DNA of 64,000 bases from Streptomyces sp. CNH099 (GCA_000514715.1 AZWL01000006.1:1-64000), one strand, 5' to 3'. Numbered from the stretch's first letter, positions 44,331 through 53,183 are shown. The notes: generated by a model from the letters alone, not told the origin. Translations and numbers: made by a program.

Positions 44331-46066
44331 GCCGGGTGACGGCCACGCGGTGCTCGCTCGTGCCCGTACGGACCCTCAGGCCGTCCCCGGCGAGGGCGTC
44401 CGCGGTCCGCCCCGCCGCCAGCCAGGCGTGCACGGCGGAGGCGTACGCCGCGGGGTCGGCGTCGGCGGCCCCCGGGGCGGCGGTGAGCGCGAGCGCGTCG
44501 CCGCCGCGGGTGCGGACGGTGCAGTCGCCGGGGCCGGTGACGTACGCGGCGAGGGCGCAGTGCGCGTACCGCCGCAGGGTCTCCGCGCACCAGGCGGCGG
44601 GTGAGCCGAAGCGGGGGTCGTCGGGTGCGCCGTGGCGGAGGATCACGTCGGCGAGGTCGAGGCGGCCGGGGTCGCGGGTGTCCTCGGGTACGGCGGTGTG
44701 CACGGCGCCGTCGCCGGCGGGCTCGTACGCGGGGTCGGCCCAGCGCCGCAGCACGACGGCCCCGCCGCGCAGCCGGGTGAGCACCCGCATCGGCGCGCTG
44801 CGGGCGACCGGTTCGTACGCGGGCAGCGGCAGCGGTTCGAGCAGCGCCGGCCGGTCCGGCTCGGGCAGCCCCATCAACTCGTAGAACAGCGTGCGCAGCC
44901 GCCCCGCCGACTCGCCCGGCAGTGACGTGGTGAACCGTGCAGGGCCGGGCCGCGGGCGGTGACCGGCCAGCAGCGTGTCGAGCTGCGCGGGCAGCGGCGC
45001 GAACGGGTCCAGCCGGGGCGACTCGGCGAGGAAGCCGGCCAGCGGGGCCCGCGGGTCGACGTGTTCGACCGGTGCCGCCGCCAGCGCCACCGGCACGCCG
45101 AGGGCCGCGGCGTAGTACGTGACGGCCCCGTGGTCGCCGATGACCGCGTCCGCCGCGACGAGCGCCTGCCGCCACGCGCCCAGCGGGTCGACGAGCGCCA
45201 GCCCGCCGCGCCGCGCCCCGTCGAGCCACGCGCGCACCTGCCCGGGGCCGTGCCCCTGCCAGATGTTGGGGTGCAGGACGGCCGCCACCCGGTACTCGTC
45301 GGCCGGCAACTCGCCCGTCAGCCGCGGCAGCAGCGCCGTCAGCACGTCGCCCGCCCCGCCGTCGCCGAACAGGCCCTCCGGGTTCCACGTGGCGGACACC
45401 ACGACGAGCCGCTGCCCGCGGCGCACCCCCAGCGCCCGCCGGAACCGGTCCCGGTGCCCGCGGGCGGCCAGCATCCGGTCGAAACACGGATCCCCGGCGA
45501 GCACGGCGGTCCCCGCCGCCTCGGGGCACGACTCCCGCAGGCGTTCCACCTGCTCGGGGTGGGACAGCACCAACGCGTCGGCCACGGGCCGCCCGTCCTC
45601 GTCGAGCAGCCACTCCGGGGTCAGCCCGAAGACGGGTGCCCGGCGTCCGGCGTCCGGCGACCGGCGACCGGCGACCGGCGACCGGCGACCTGAGCCTCTT
45701 AGTATATCCCACCCCATGGGACAAAACGGCCAATCTGCCCCGCAAGGCGCTCATATGACCACCCAGGCTTGCGGAGACGGCCAGGTCCGCGGGCGTACGA
45801 ACCGCCTGCTCCCAGGGCAGCACCGGCACCCCCACCGCCCCCAGCAGCTCGCCGACCCCGCCCTGGAACGGCGAGGACCCCGTGCACGTCGCGAGCATCT
45901 GCACCCGCAGGTCGTCGTCGAACAGCGGCTTCACGTCCAGCAGCCGGGTGGCGGACGTGACGTTGTGCACGACGAACAGCACGCGCCGGCACCGCCCCCG
46001 GGAGGCCCACCGCCGGGCCCCGTCCCCCACCGGAACCCGTAGCCACTCCTGCCGCGCCTCCGCCAT
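44320..46066 (-). pseudogene. GT-B-like transferase split by a 7-bp repeat (possible phase-variable gene)
   Basis: The first frame (ATG 46066) encodes RRVLFVVHNVTSATRLLDVK, VLPWEQAVRTPADLAVSASL and VLSHGVGYTKR. The second frame resumes with VFGLTPEWLLDEDGRPVADA, RLVVVSATWNPEGLFG, AAVLHPNIWQGHGPGQ and DAVIGDHGAVTYYAAALGVP and stops at 44320. Together they look like one two-domain CDP-glycerol/GT-B-like transferase. The break falls inside seven 7-bp units (45641-45689). Total length is 1747 bp, and loss of one unit gives 1740 bp, a clean 579-residue protein. ATG 45717 could translate the second half alone. It is divergent from the TIR gene by 94 bp. Confidence 0.7.
45641..45689 (+). repeat. Heptanucleotide tandem repeat, seven units, inside a gene
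   Basis: Two CGGCGTC units (45641-45654) are followed by five identical CGGCGAC units (45655-45689) on the plus strand. The unit is not a multiple of three. In the minus-strand gene, six or nine units would join the two frames. Seven does not. Confidence 0.9.
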
Positions 46067-46160
46067 CCAACCCCCGCAGCCCCGCGCTCCGTCCCCCGAC
46101 GTGACCCGCCACCCTAAACGGTGCCGTGCGGCACCGGCAGACGGCGGCTAGCCTGCTGGG

Positions 46161-46730
46161 ATGGGCATGGCGGAGTTCGTCCTCACCGCGGTGGGCACCC
46201 TGGCCGGTGTCGTCGGCACGTACTTCGCCTACGTCTCCGTACGCGGCCGCTCCGCCCGCCGCCGCCCGCCGCCCCCCGCCCGAGCCGGCGCCCACGACCG
46301 GGAGCCGGCCCCCGCGGGCGGCTCCGCGGCGTACGACGTCTACGTGTCCCACGGCCCCGCCGACGCCGACTGGGCGCGCACCTTCGCCGGCCGGCTGCGC
46401 GCGAGCGGGCTGCGCGTGGCCGACGACGAGGTGGTGTGCGCGCCCGGCGGAGTACGGGTGCACGCCGTCGAGCAGGCCATCCGCGACTCCGCCCACGGGC
46501 TGCTGGTCTTCAGCCCGCACTCGACGGACGACGGGTGGGTGCTCCAGGAGTACGCCGCCCTGATGGAACGCTCGATCGAATCCGGCAGGTTGTTCATCCC
46601 CGTTCTGGTCGGTGACGTGGTCCTGCCCGAATTCGCGCGCACGCGGTTCAGCGCGGATTTCCGCGACGTGGACGACGACACCTACGGGCGCAGACTGGAG
46701 CAGACTGTCCGGGCGTTACGAAACGCCTGA
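46161..46730 (+). CDS. Membrane-anchored TIR-domain protein
   Basis: The 189-residue protein has one N-terminal membrane span (FVLTAVGTLAGVVGTYFAYV, about 6-25), a basic/proline linker and a TIR domain (58-186). The domain has YDVYVSHGPADADWARTFAG, LRVADDEVVCAPGG, LLVFSPHSTDDGWVLQEYAA and LFIPVLVG. Glu130 in WVLQEY is at the usual TIR NADase position. Bacterial TIR domains cleave NAD+ or make cyclic ADP-ribose signals. Activity here is inferred. The second-to-last leucine codon is TTA (46716-46718), the exact complement of the TAA stop of the convergent SPFH gene, with a 15-bp overlap. ATG 46161, or 46167. Confidence 0.82.
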   Translation: MGMAEFVLTAVGTLAGVVGTYFAYVSVRGRSARRRPPPPARAGAHDREPAPAGGSAAYDVYVSHGPADADWARTFAGRLRASGLRVADDEVVCAPGGVRVHAVEQAIRDSAHGLLVFSPHSTDDGWVLQEYAALMERSIESGRLFIPVLVGDVVLPEFARTRFSADFRDVDDDTYGRRLEQTVRALRNA

Positions 46731-48662
46731 CCCGCCGTCCCCCTCGGCGTCACCGACGTCCCACTCGTCCGCGACCCCCAGGGATTCGACGCCGGCCCCG
46801 ATGCCTTTCGCGGGCTCGGCGCCCTTCGCCAGCTTCCCCTTTCCGGCGTGCCGCTGGGCGCTCTCGACCAGTGCGAGGGCGCGTTGCAGCGGAAGATGGC
46901 GCAGTACTTCGTCCGCGTTTCCGCTCACGAATTCCGGCACGCCCATCTCCTTGAGCTGACGCAGGAAGATCTCCATGGCGATGGTGTCCCGACCGAGCAC
47001 CTCGATCTTCCGCTCCAGCACCACCGTCTCCAGCTCCAGATCCGCCCGCTCGCCGCGCCGTTCGCGGTCGCGGATGCGTTCCCGGATGACCGAGTTCTCC
47101 TCCTCCGCCTCCAGTTCGCGGGTGACCATCTGCTTGTCGGCGAGCCGCCGCCGGGCCTTGTCGAGTTCGGGGTCGGAGGACTCGAACTCACCCAGCGTCG
47201 TTCCCCGCGCCTCGATTCCCCAGGCGGCGAGCGCGTTGCGTACCTGGGAGGAGACATCCGTCCGCGTACTCGCGTACATGCTGAGGAACTCCTCCACCGT
47301 GGAGGCCGAGGCGATGGCGTTGAAATACGTCTCGACCAGCCCTCCCAGCACCCGTTCCACGAACCGCTGCACCGGAAGAGGGTCGTCCACCAGGCCGCCC
47401 AGGCGGGAGGTGTGGGCGCCGCCGAACCGGCTGACCAGCGCGGGAGCGGCCGGCTCCGGGATCTCCAGGGTCTGCGAGATGTCGACCTGCAGCCGGTGCC
47501 CCTGGACGTTCACCATGATGGGCTTCAGGGCGGCGTCGTAGTTGCTCGACGAGCGCTCCTTCTTCGTCCACTCGATCACGAGCGTGCGCGTGGGAATGAG
47601 CACGACGCGCACGAACCAGGGGTTCAGGGCGTAGACGGAACCCTCGCCCAGGGTCTCCTCCTGTACGCCCCGCTGTCCGCCTCTCGCGAGGAACTCCCAG
47701 GGCAGCCGGAAACTGCTGTGGCCCGGGATGACCGGCCCGATGGGCCGCTCGTCCTTCCTGGCCTCCGCCCCGTCCAGGGTGACCACCACGCCGGTCTCGC
47801 CGATCCGGATGGCGATCTCCTTCAGATGGTCCGCGGTGAGCCCGTCCTCCCGCGCTTTCCCCACGGTGGTGGTGCTGATCACCTCGAAGAGGTCCGGGTT
47901 GATGTTGTAGTACGACCCGCCGGTGAGGATGGCCAGTTGCCTGCCCTGTTCGCCGCCGCCGCGGAGAAAGGCCTCGCCGTCCTGGAAGTTGTCGCACTCC
48001 ACGTGCCGGCCGAACGGCCGGTCCGGCGGCCGTACCCTCCCGTCCTTCGCGATGACGAGAGCGACGGTCCCCGGCTCCACATAGGTGCGGGGCGCCAACT
48101 CGACGTCGAAAAGCTCCGTGTTGATGTAGTACGCGGAGTCACCGGGGAGAACGGCGATCTGCCTGCCCTGTTCGCCGCCCTCGCGGAGGAAGGTCTCGCC
48201 GTCCTGGAAGCAGTCGCACTCCACCCGCCGGCCCAGCGTCCGCCCCGCGGGCCGCCTGGCGCCCTCGCGCGCCGTCACGAGCCCGACCCTGTCCGCCGGC
48301 ACGTACGTCCGCGGCACCAGCCTCACCCGGTACAGCAGGGGAGGAAGCCAGTAGGCACGTCCCGGGACCAGCACGCGCGCCTGTACGCCGCGGCCGTCCC
48401 GGTGCGGCGTGACGTTCTTGAACCGCCGCTCCGGGTCGCCGCGGCCGAAGCGGCGCGTGACGATGCCCACCTTGCCGGCGGGCACCACATGCACGCCGAA
48501 GCTGATTCCCGGGCCTCCGGTGCGCGGGGGCCGGGACGGCGACGGGACGTCCGACCGGGGCTTGGGGACGGAGTCGGCTCGCCGCTCAAGCCGTTCCAGA
48601 CCGACCAGGCCGAGGAACAGCAAGATCACGATGAGAATTCCCACAAGTAATACGCTCACCAT
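46716..48662 (-). CDS. SPFH/band-7 (flotillin-like) membrane protein
   Basis: The 648-residue protein has one N-terminal span (VLLVGILIVILLFLGLVGLE). Tandem modules follow, each with 'VxPGxVALVxAKxG...GRxVECDxFQDGExFLRxGGEQG...INTxLFxV' (about 105-180 and 185-260). The SPFH core comes next (about 290-460), then a charged coiled-coil (about 485-570: DKARRRLADKQMVTRELEAE). It should form large membrane-bound oligomers or microdomains. ATG 48662 is 4 bases after a GGAG. The TIR-TIR-GUN4 stop overlaps it by 7 bases, so the two are translationally coupled. Codon 5 is TTA. The stop is TAA. Confidence 0.82.
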   Translation of the reverse strand: MVSVLLVGILIVILLFLGLVGLERLERRADSVPKPRSDVPSPSRPPRTGGPGISFGVHVVPAGKVGIVTRRFGRGDPERRFKNVTPHRDGRGVQARVLVPGRAYWLPPLLYRVRLVPRTYVPADRVGLVTAREGARRPAGRTLGRRVECDCFQDGETFLREGGEQGRQIAVLPGDSAYYINTELFDVELAPRTYVEPGTVALVIAKDGRVRPPDRPFGRHVECDNFQDGEAFLRGGGEQGRQLAILTGGSYYNINPDLFEVISTTTVGKAREDGLTADHLKEIAIRIGETGVVVTLDGAEARKDERPIGPVIPGHSSFRLPWEFLARGGQRGVQEETLGEGSVYALNPWFVRVVLIPTRTLVIEWTKKERSSSNYDAALKPIMVNVQGHRLQVDISQTLEIPEPAAPALVSRFGGAHTSRLGGLVDDPLPVQRFVERVLGGLVETYFNAIASASTVEEFLSMYASTRTDVSSQVRNALAAWGIEARGTTLGEFESSDPELDKARRRLADKQMVTRELEAEEENSVIRERIRDRERRGERADLELETVVLERKIEVLGRDTIAMEIFLRQLKEMGVPEFVSGNADEVLRHLPLQRALALVESAQRHAGKGKLAKGAEPAKGIGAGVESLGVADEWDVGDAEGDGGSGVS

Positions 48663-50107
48663 GCGACTCCACCCTCCGTTCCCAAACGTAGGTGCACGGC
48701 AAGCACGGTTTCGGTCCACTGGTCGTACCAGTCCGGGTAGCGCTCGTTCTGCGGGTTACGAAGCGTGGGAAAGAACCCGGGAGGCCGGTCCGTACCGGTG
48801 AACGCACGGTATTCCGAGACGGCGTCCTCCACCGAACCACGCCAGCCGTACGCCAACGAGAGTGCCAGGAAATCGCGGTGCCGCGCACTCGCGGGACGTG
48901 CCCTTTCCCGCTGCGCCCGAAACCCGTACCTGCCGCCCGACGACTCCGCCCAGGCGGCGTCCACCTCGCGCAGCAGCCCGGCTGGCAGCCGGCGCCCGTC
49001 GCCACGCCGCAGCCAGCCGCTCTCCAGCCGGTCGACGGCCCGCAGCAGCAGGGCGGTGGTCAGCACGTCCGCGTGCTCCCACTCCTCCTCGGCGAGCAGC
49101 GCACCGAGCCGCACCCCCGCGGGGGCGCCGGGTGGGAGGCCGGCCGCCGGAGCCGGCGGGGCGGACCGAACGGCAGCCGGCACGGGAGGCACAGCAGCAG
49201 ACACGCCGGTCCGCCCCGCCGCCGGCCGGTCAGTCGCGGCGGACGGCGCGCCGGCGTCCAGGAGGCGGCGTAGCAGATCGAGTTCGACGTGCCCGGGCAG
49301 CGAGCCCGTACGGGCGTCGAAATGCCACGTACTCCCCAGCAGAAAGTGCCGGTCGCCCCGCACCAGAATGGGAAAGAAGGGGCGGCTGTGCCGCTGCCCC
49401 TCCAGGATTTCCCGGGTGACGTCCTCGGAACTCTCCGCCTCCGGGGACATCAGGACGATGATGCCCAGCGCGTGCCGGATCTGCGTGCGAATCGTCCTCA
49501 GCACGTCGTCGCCCCACGCCAGATGGCCGATGGACCATACGGGAAGGCCCGCCCGGGACAGCGTGCTCAGCAGCCGGCGCGCGTAGTCCCTTTCCTGACG
49601 CGCGTAGCAGACGACGAAGGAGGGCTCCGCCGGCGGGTCGGGCGAACGGGCGGGCAGGTCGCGGAGATCCAGCGCCTCCGCCTCGCCGTTCCCGGTGGCC
49701 TCTTCGCCGAGGATCACCCGGGCCAGCTCGCCCACCTTGTCGTGGAAGGCCGCCCCGGTGACGTCCCGGAAGTCGACCCATAAGCGGGTGGCCGCGAACG
49801 GCAGTTCGCGTATGTCGACGGCGCTGTGGAGTACGGGGATGAGCCGCAGGCCGCGCCGCGTCGAGGCGTCCAGCAGCGCCGCGTACTCCTGCAGCACCCA
49901 GGGCTTGCGCACGGACACCGGGCTGAGCACCTGGATTCCGTGCGTGGAGCGGCGGATGGCGGCTTCCAGCTGATGGACGACGACGTCGCCGGGCAGCAGG
50001 CTGCATTCGTCGAAGAAGACCCGCACCCCGCTGCGCCGGAGCCCCGCCGCGAGTTCCCCGGTCCACGCGCGGTCCTCCGCCGCGTAGGAGATGAAGACGT
50101 CCGCCAC
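48656..50107 (-). CDS. TIR-TIR-GUN4 multidomain protein
   Basis: The 483-residue protein has three modules. TIR-a (3-135) has DVFISYAAEDRAWTGELAAG, FFDECSLLPGD and Glu74 in WVLQEYAALL. TIR-b (163-285) has SFVVCYARQERDYARRLLST, Glu233 in DVTREILEG, PFFPILVRGDRHFLLGSTWH. After a Pro/Ala linker comes a GUN4-like domain (334-470): LGALLAEEEWEHADVLTTAL, GWLRRGDGRRLPAGLLREVD, WAESSGGRYGFRAQR. GUN4 binds tetrapyrroles in phototrophs, while this host is not one. GTG 50107 starts exactly at the TIR. Codon 109 is TTA (49781-49783). It is the first gene of the SPFH operon. Confidence 0.8.
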   Translation of the reverse strand: MADVFISYAAEDRAWTGELAAGLRRSGVRVFFDECSLLPGDVVVHQLEAAIRRSTHGIQVLSPVSVRKPWVLQEYAALLDASTRRGLRLIPVLHSAVDIRELPFAATRLWVDFRDVTGAAFHDKVGELARVILGEEATGNGEAEALDLRDLPARSPDPPAEPSFVVCYARQERDYARRLLSTLSRAGLPVWSIGHLAWGDDVLRTIRTQIRHALGIIVLMSPEAESSEDVTREILEGQRHSRPFFPILVRGDRHFLLGSTWHFDARTGSLPGHVELDLLRRLLDAGAPSAATDRPAAGRTGVSAAVPPVPAAVRSAPPAPAAGLPPGAPAGVRLGALLAEEEWEHADVLTTALLLRAVDRLESGWLRRGDGRRLPAGLLREVDAAWAESSGGRYGFRAQRERARPASARHRDFLALSLAYGWRGSVEDAVSEYRAFTGTDRPPGFFPTLRNPQNERYPDWYDQWTETVLAVHLRLGTEGGVAW

Positions 50108-50253
50108 GCGGTTCCCCTTCGCCGAGACGCGCCATCGCTCCGTACGCCCAGCATACGGCCGGAACCCGTACGACCCGCGACACCACGACGACCGCGCCGG
50201 GGGCGCGCCACCGGCCGGTCCACCCACCCCCGCGGCAGGGGGCAGCAGATCGG

Positions 50254-51207
50254 TCAGCCGCTTGAGCCGTTCCTCGACGCTCCGCCGGAGAGCGCGGTAC
50301 TCGGTGGGTAGGTCCGGGAGCCGGGGGTGAAGTAGTGGCCCGTGTCCAGGTCTTCCAGGAGGCTGGGGCCGGCGGGGTGCCAGCCGAGCAGTTCGCGGGT
50401 CAGCGCACCGGAGGCCGGCTGGTCGGCGGAGAGGACCGTGCCCAGGAAGCCGAAGTCCTCGGCCGGGCGGGAGGCCGTGGGCAGGCCGAGGTGACGACCG
50501 ATGACCTCGGCGATGTCGCGGATCGGCACCCCCTCGTCGCCGACCGCGTGCAACATCGACCCTGCCGGTGCCTGCTCCACGGCGAGCCGGAACAGCCGGC
50601 CGGCGTCCGCCACATGCACGGCGGGCCAGCGGTTGGAGCCGTCGCCGACATAGCCTGCCGCCCCGTACTCCCGGGCGTGGGCGACCAGCCAGGAGACGAA
50701 GCCCCGGTCTCCTTCGCCGTGCACGGTCCGGGGCAGTCCCACGACGGACGAGCGGACGCCACGCGACGCCAGGTCGAGAGCCGCCCGGGCGTTCGCGGCC
50801 CGGCCAGCCACGGGGGAGCCGGGCGGGAACTCGGGACTGTCGTGCTCGGTCGCCACCTCACCCGGGATCACGGGCGTACCAGCGGCGATGACCAGTGGCT
50901 TGCCGGAGCCCTCCAGCGCCGCACCGAAGGCCCCGATGGCGCGCGCATCGGTCTGCACCGAGGCGTCGAACCGGGAGAAGTCGTGGCCGAATGCCAGGTG
51001 GACGACCCCGTCGCACTCGGCCGCGCCGGTGCGCAGGGTGTCCAGGTCGTCGAGTCCGCCCCGGAGGACCTCCGCCCCCCGGGCGGCGACGGCCTCGGCC
51101 GAGGAGTCCGATCGGGCGAGCCCGAGGACCTGGTGCCCGGCGCCCAGGAGTTCAGGAACGACGGCTGAGCCGACCCAGCCGGACGCGCCGGTGACGAATA
51201 CCCTCAT
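50254..51207 (-). CDS. SDR-type NAD-dependent epimerase/dehydratase
   Basis: This 317-residue extended SDR has the nucleotide-binding motif MRVFVTGASGWVGSAVVPEL, DGVVHLAFGHD, a catalytic region around SVVGLPRTVHGEGDRGFVSW, and MLHAVGDEGVPIRDIAEVIG near the end. The usual YxxxK is replaced by a shorter motif (RAANARAAL), as in the 3-beta-HSD-like/atypical SDRs that modify small compounds. ATG 51207 has GGAGG upstream. It is divergent from a tetR-type gene with two shared operators, so it is probably induced by the regulator's ligand. Confidence 0.82.
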   Translation of the reverse strand: MRVFVTGASGWVGSAVVPELLGAGHQVLGLARSDSSAEAVAARGAEVLRGGLDDLDTLRTGAAECDGVVHLAFGHDFSRFDASVQTDARAIGAFGAALEGSGKPLVIAAGTPVIPGEVATEHDSPEFPPGSPVAGRAANARAALDLASRGVRSSVVGLPRTVHGEGDRGFVSWLVAHAREYGAAGYVGDGSNRWPAVHVADAGRLFRLAVEQAPAGSMLHAVGDEGVPIRDIAEVIGRHLGLPTASRPAEDFGFLGTVLSADQPASGALTRELLGWHPAGPSLLEDLDTGHYFTPGSRTYPPSTALSGGASRNGSSG

Positions 51208-51218
51208 GGAAACCTCCG

Positions 51219-51239
51219 TGATGTCAGTGACTGTCATCA
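51219..51239. promoter_or_regulatory. TetR-type operator 1
   Basis: This 21-bp near-perfect dyad has half-sites TGATG-N-CAG and CTG-N-CATCA and a 3-bp centre. It lies 12 bp upstream of the SDR start and matches the second site 32 bp away at 18 of 21 positions. The TetR-type product of the divergent gene is the likely ligand-responsive repressor. Confidence 0.75.
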
Positions 51240-51250
51240 GTGTAGCAGGA

Positions 51251-51271
51251 CGATGGCAGGGACTGTCATCA
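51251..51271. promoter_or_regulatory. TetR-type operator 2
   Basis: The second copy of the dyad (CGATG-N-CAG ... CTG-N-CATCA) lies 15 bp upstream of the tetR-type start, in direct orientation with site 1 and 32 bp from it, about three helical turns. The pair would let one regulator control both divergent genes. Confidence 0.75.
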
Positions 51272-51286
51272 CGTAGGATCAACCCC

Positions 51287-51883
51287 ATGGGTAGGTGGGA
51301 GCCGAACGCACGAGGACGGCTGGCAGAGGCGGCCCTGAAGCTCTACGCGGAGCAGGGTTTCGACAGGACCACGGTCACCGAGATCGCCGAGGCGGCGGGG
51401 CTGACCGAACGGACCTTCTTCCGGCACTTCGCCGACAAACGCGAGGTGCTGTTCTACGGAACCGAGATGGCGCTGACCATGCTCACCCACACCATTGCGG
51501 AGGCCCCGGCCTCGGCGTCCCCGATGGACGCGGTGGGGGCGGCGCTGGAGTCCTTCGGGGCCTTCTTCCAGGAGGACCCGGAGCGCGTCCGGCGGCGGGA
51601 CGCGATCGTCTCCGCCAGTACCGAACTGCGCGAACGCGAACTGGTCAAGCTGGACGCCTTCGCCTCGGCGATGGCCGACGCGTTGCGCGAACGCGGCACG
51701 CCGGAGCCGGCCGCCGGCCTGGCTGCCGAGGCAGGTATCGCGGCCTTCAAGGTCGCCTACGCCCACTGGGTCGCCGCCGAGCCGGGCAAGACGGACAGGA
51801 CAGGCGAGCAGCAGCTGCCCCAGCTCGTGCGCAAGGCGCTGACGGAACTACAGGAGATCCTCGCGAACCGCGCACCGGCGTAG
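51287..51883 (+). CDS. TetR-family transcriptional regulator
   Basis: The 198-residue protein has an N-terminal helix-turn-helix: LAEAALKLYAEQGFDRTTVT, EIAEAAGLTERTFFRHFADK (residues 10-55). The C-terminal ligand/dimerisation domain includes DAVGAALESFGAFFQEDPER and AEAGIAAFKVAYAHWVAAEP. ATG 51287 is close to the second operator, which suits autorepression. It is divergent from the SDR gene and probably senses that enzyme's substrate. Confidence 0.88.
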   Translation: MGRWEPNARGRLAEAALKLYAEQGFDRTTVTEIAEAAGLTERTFFRHFADKREVLFYGTEMALTMLTHTIAEAPASASPMDAVGAALESFGAFFQEDPERVRRRDAIVSASTELRERELVKLDAFASAMADALRERGTPEPAAGLAAEAGIAAFKVAYAHWVAAEPGKTDRTGEQQLPQLVRKALTELQEILANRAPA

Positions 51884-52029
51884 CAGCGGCTTCTCAGGTA
51901 CTGACCCCGGTCCTCACCAGGCCGGGATGGTTGTCGACGGGCCCGAGTAGTAATCCGCGCACGCTTCCAGGAACCACTCAGGGGCCCGATCCATCAAGCG
52001 GATCAAGCCCCTGACCTGGTGCTGTGCTG

Positions 52030-52103
52030 TCGGGGTGGCGGGATTTGAACCCACGACCTCTTCGTCCCGAACGAAGCGCGCTGCCAAGCTGCGCCACACC
52101 CCG
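52030..52103 (-). tRNA. tRNA-Pro (CGG)
   Basis: On the minus strand the acceptor arms CGGGGTG and CACCCCG pair, the anticodon loop TTCGGGA gives CGG (reads CCG), and the T-arm GTGGGTTCAAATCCCGC is normal. It is 74 nt long without encoded CCA. Its 3' end faces the accessory 42-52 kb region. Confidence 0.95.
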
Positions 52104-52115
52104 TGACTGCGAGCA

Positions 52116-53087
52116 CTACTGTAGCCCACCCGGGCGGGTCGGGTGAAATTCGTTTCCGGGGGTGGGGGTCAGGGTGAGAAGCGTGGCTTCCGGGGGGCAG
52201 GCGAAGCGGAAGGGGGTGTAGCGGTTGGCGCCGCAGCCGGCGGAGACGTGGAGGGCGGCGCGGTGGGGGCCGGCGGTGTGGGTGGAGAGGCCGCGGACGC
52301 GGTCGGTGTCCAGGTCGCAGTTGGTCACCAGGGCGCCGTAGAAGGGGACGCAGAGCTGGCCGCCGTGGGTGTGGCCGGCGAGGATCAGGGGGTAGCCGTC
52401 GGCCGTGAAGGCGTCCAGGACGCGGAGGTAGGGGGCGTGGACCAGGGCGAGGGAGAAGTCCGCGTCCGGGTCGGGGCCGCCGGCGACCGCGGTGTAGCGG
52501 TCGTGCTTGATGTGCGGGTCGTCCAGGCCGGTCAGGCCCAGCACCGCGCCGCTGTCCAGCTTGAGCCGGCCGCGGCTGTTGTCCAGGCCCACCCAGCCCG
52601 CCGCGTCGAAGGCGTCGCGGATGCTCTCCCACGGGTTGCGGGGCACGTTGTGGCGGAGGCGGTCGCGGCCGTTGAGGCCGTGGATGCCGCGGGCCTTCTC
52701 GATGAGGTAGCGGCCGGGGTTTCGGAACGTCGGGGCATAGTAGTCGTTCGAGCCGAAGACGTACGTCCCCGGGAACTCCATCAGCGGGCCCAGCGCGTCG
52801 AGCAGCTCCGGCACCGCGTCGGGGTCCGAGAGGTTGTCCCCCGTGTTCACCACCAGGTCCGGCCGCAGTCCCGCGAGCGACTGCAGCCAGCGCCGCTTCG
52901 CCCCCTGGCCCGAGACCATGTGGATGTCCGAGATCTGCAGGACCCGCAGCGGGTGCATGCCCTCCGGCAGTACGGGGACGGTGATACGGCGGACCCGGAA
53001 GGCGCGGGGTTCGATCGCCGCCGCGTAGGCGACGCCGCCGGCCGAGAGGGCGGCCAGACCGAGGGGCACTCCGTATCGCGCGCGCAT
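52116..53087 (-). CDS. Metallophosphoesterase, membrane-anchored
   Basis: The 323-residue protein begins with a hydrophobic segment ([20 protein letters not shown]). It then has calcineurin-type motifs: [14 protein letters not shown] (D-x-H), [11 protein letters not shown] (GD), [10 protein letters not shown] (GN[H/D]-like, here Asn-Asp), ALVHAPYL (H) and [12 protein letters not shown] (GHTH). Metal ligands are intact. The family hydrolyses phosphodiesters or lipid-linked phosphates, and the substrate is unknown. ATG 53087 has a GAGGG. It is divergent from the yqeY-type gene. Confidence 0.88.
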   Translation of the reverse strand: MRARYGVPLGLAALSAGGVAYAAAIEPRAFRVRRITVPVLPEGMHPLRVLQISDIHMVSGQGAKRRWLQSLAGLRPDLVVNTGDNLSDPDAVPELLDALGPLMEFPGTYVFGSNDYYAPTFRNPGRYLIEKARGIHGLNGRDRLRHNVPRNPWESIRDAFDAAGWVGLDNSRGRLKLDSGAVLGLTGLDDPHIKHDRYTAVAGGPDPDADFSLALVHAPYLRVLDAFTADGYPLILAGHTHGGQLCVPFYGALVTNCDLDTDRVRGLSTHTAGPHRAALHVSAGCGANRYTPFRFACPPEATLLTLTPTPGNEFHPTRPGGLQ

Positions 53088-53183
53088 CCCTCTATCGTCG
53101 CAGAGCGGCGCGGGGCCGGCGTCTTCCGGGGCCGCCTCCCGCGCTGTCGGCCGGCGGTCGGTGCGGCGTGGGAGACTCCGACC

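Noticed and set aside
42174..52103. An integrated element at the 3' end of tRNA-Pro covering the TIR region
   Set aside because: No integrase, no relaxase and no second copy of the tRNA 3' end were found. Orientation alone is not evidence.
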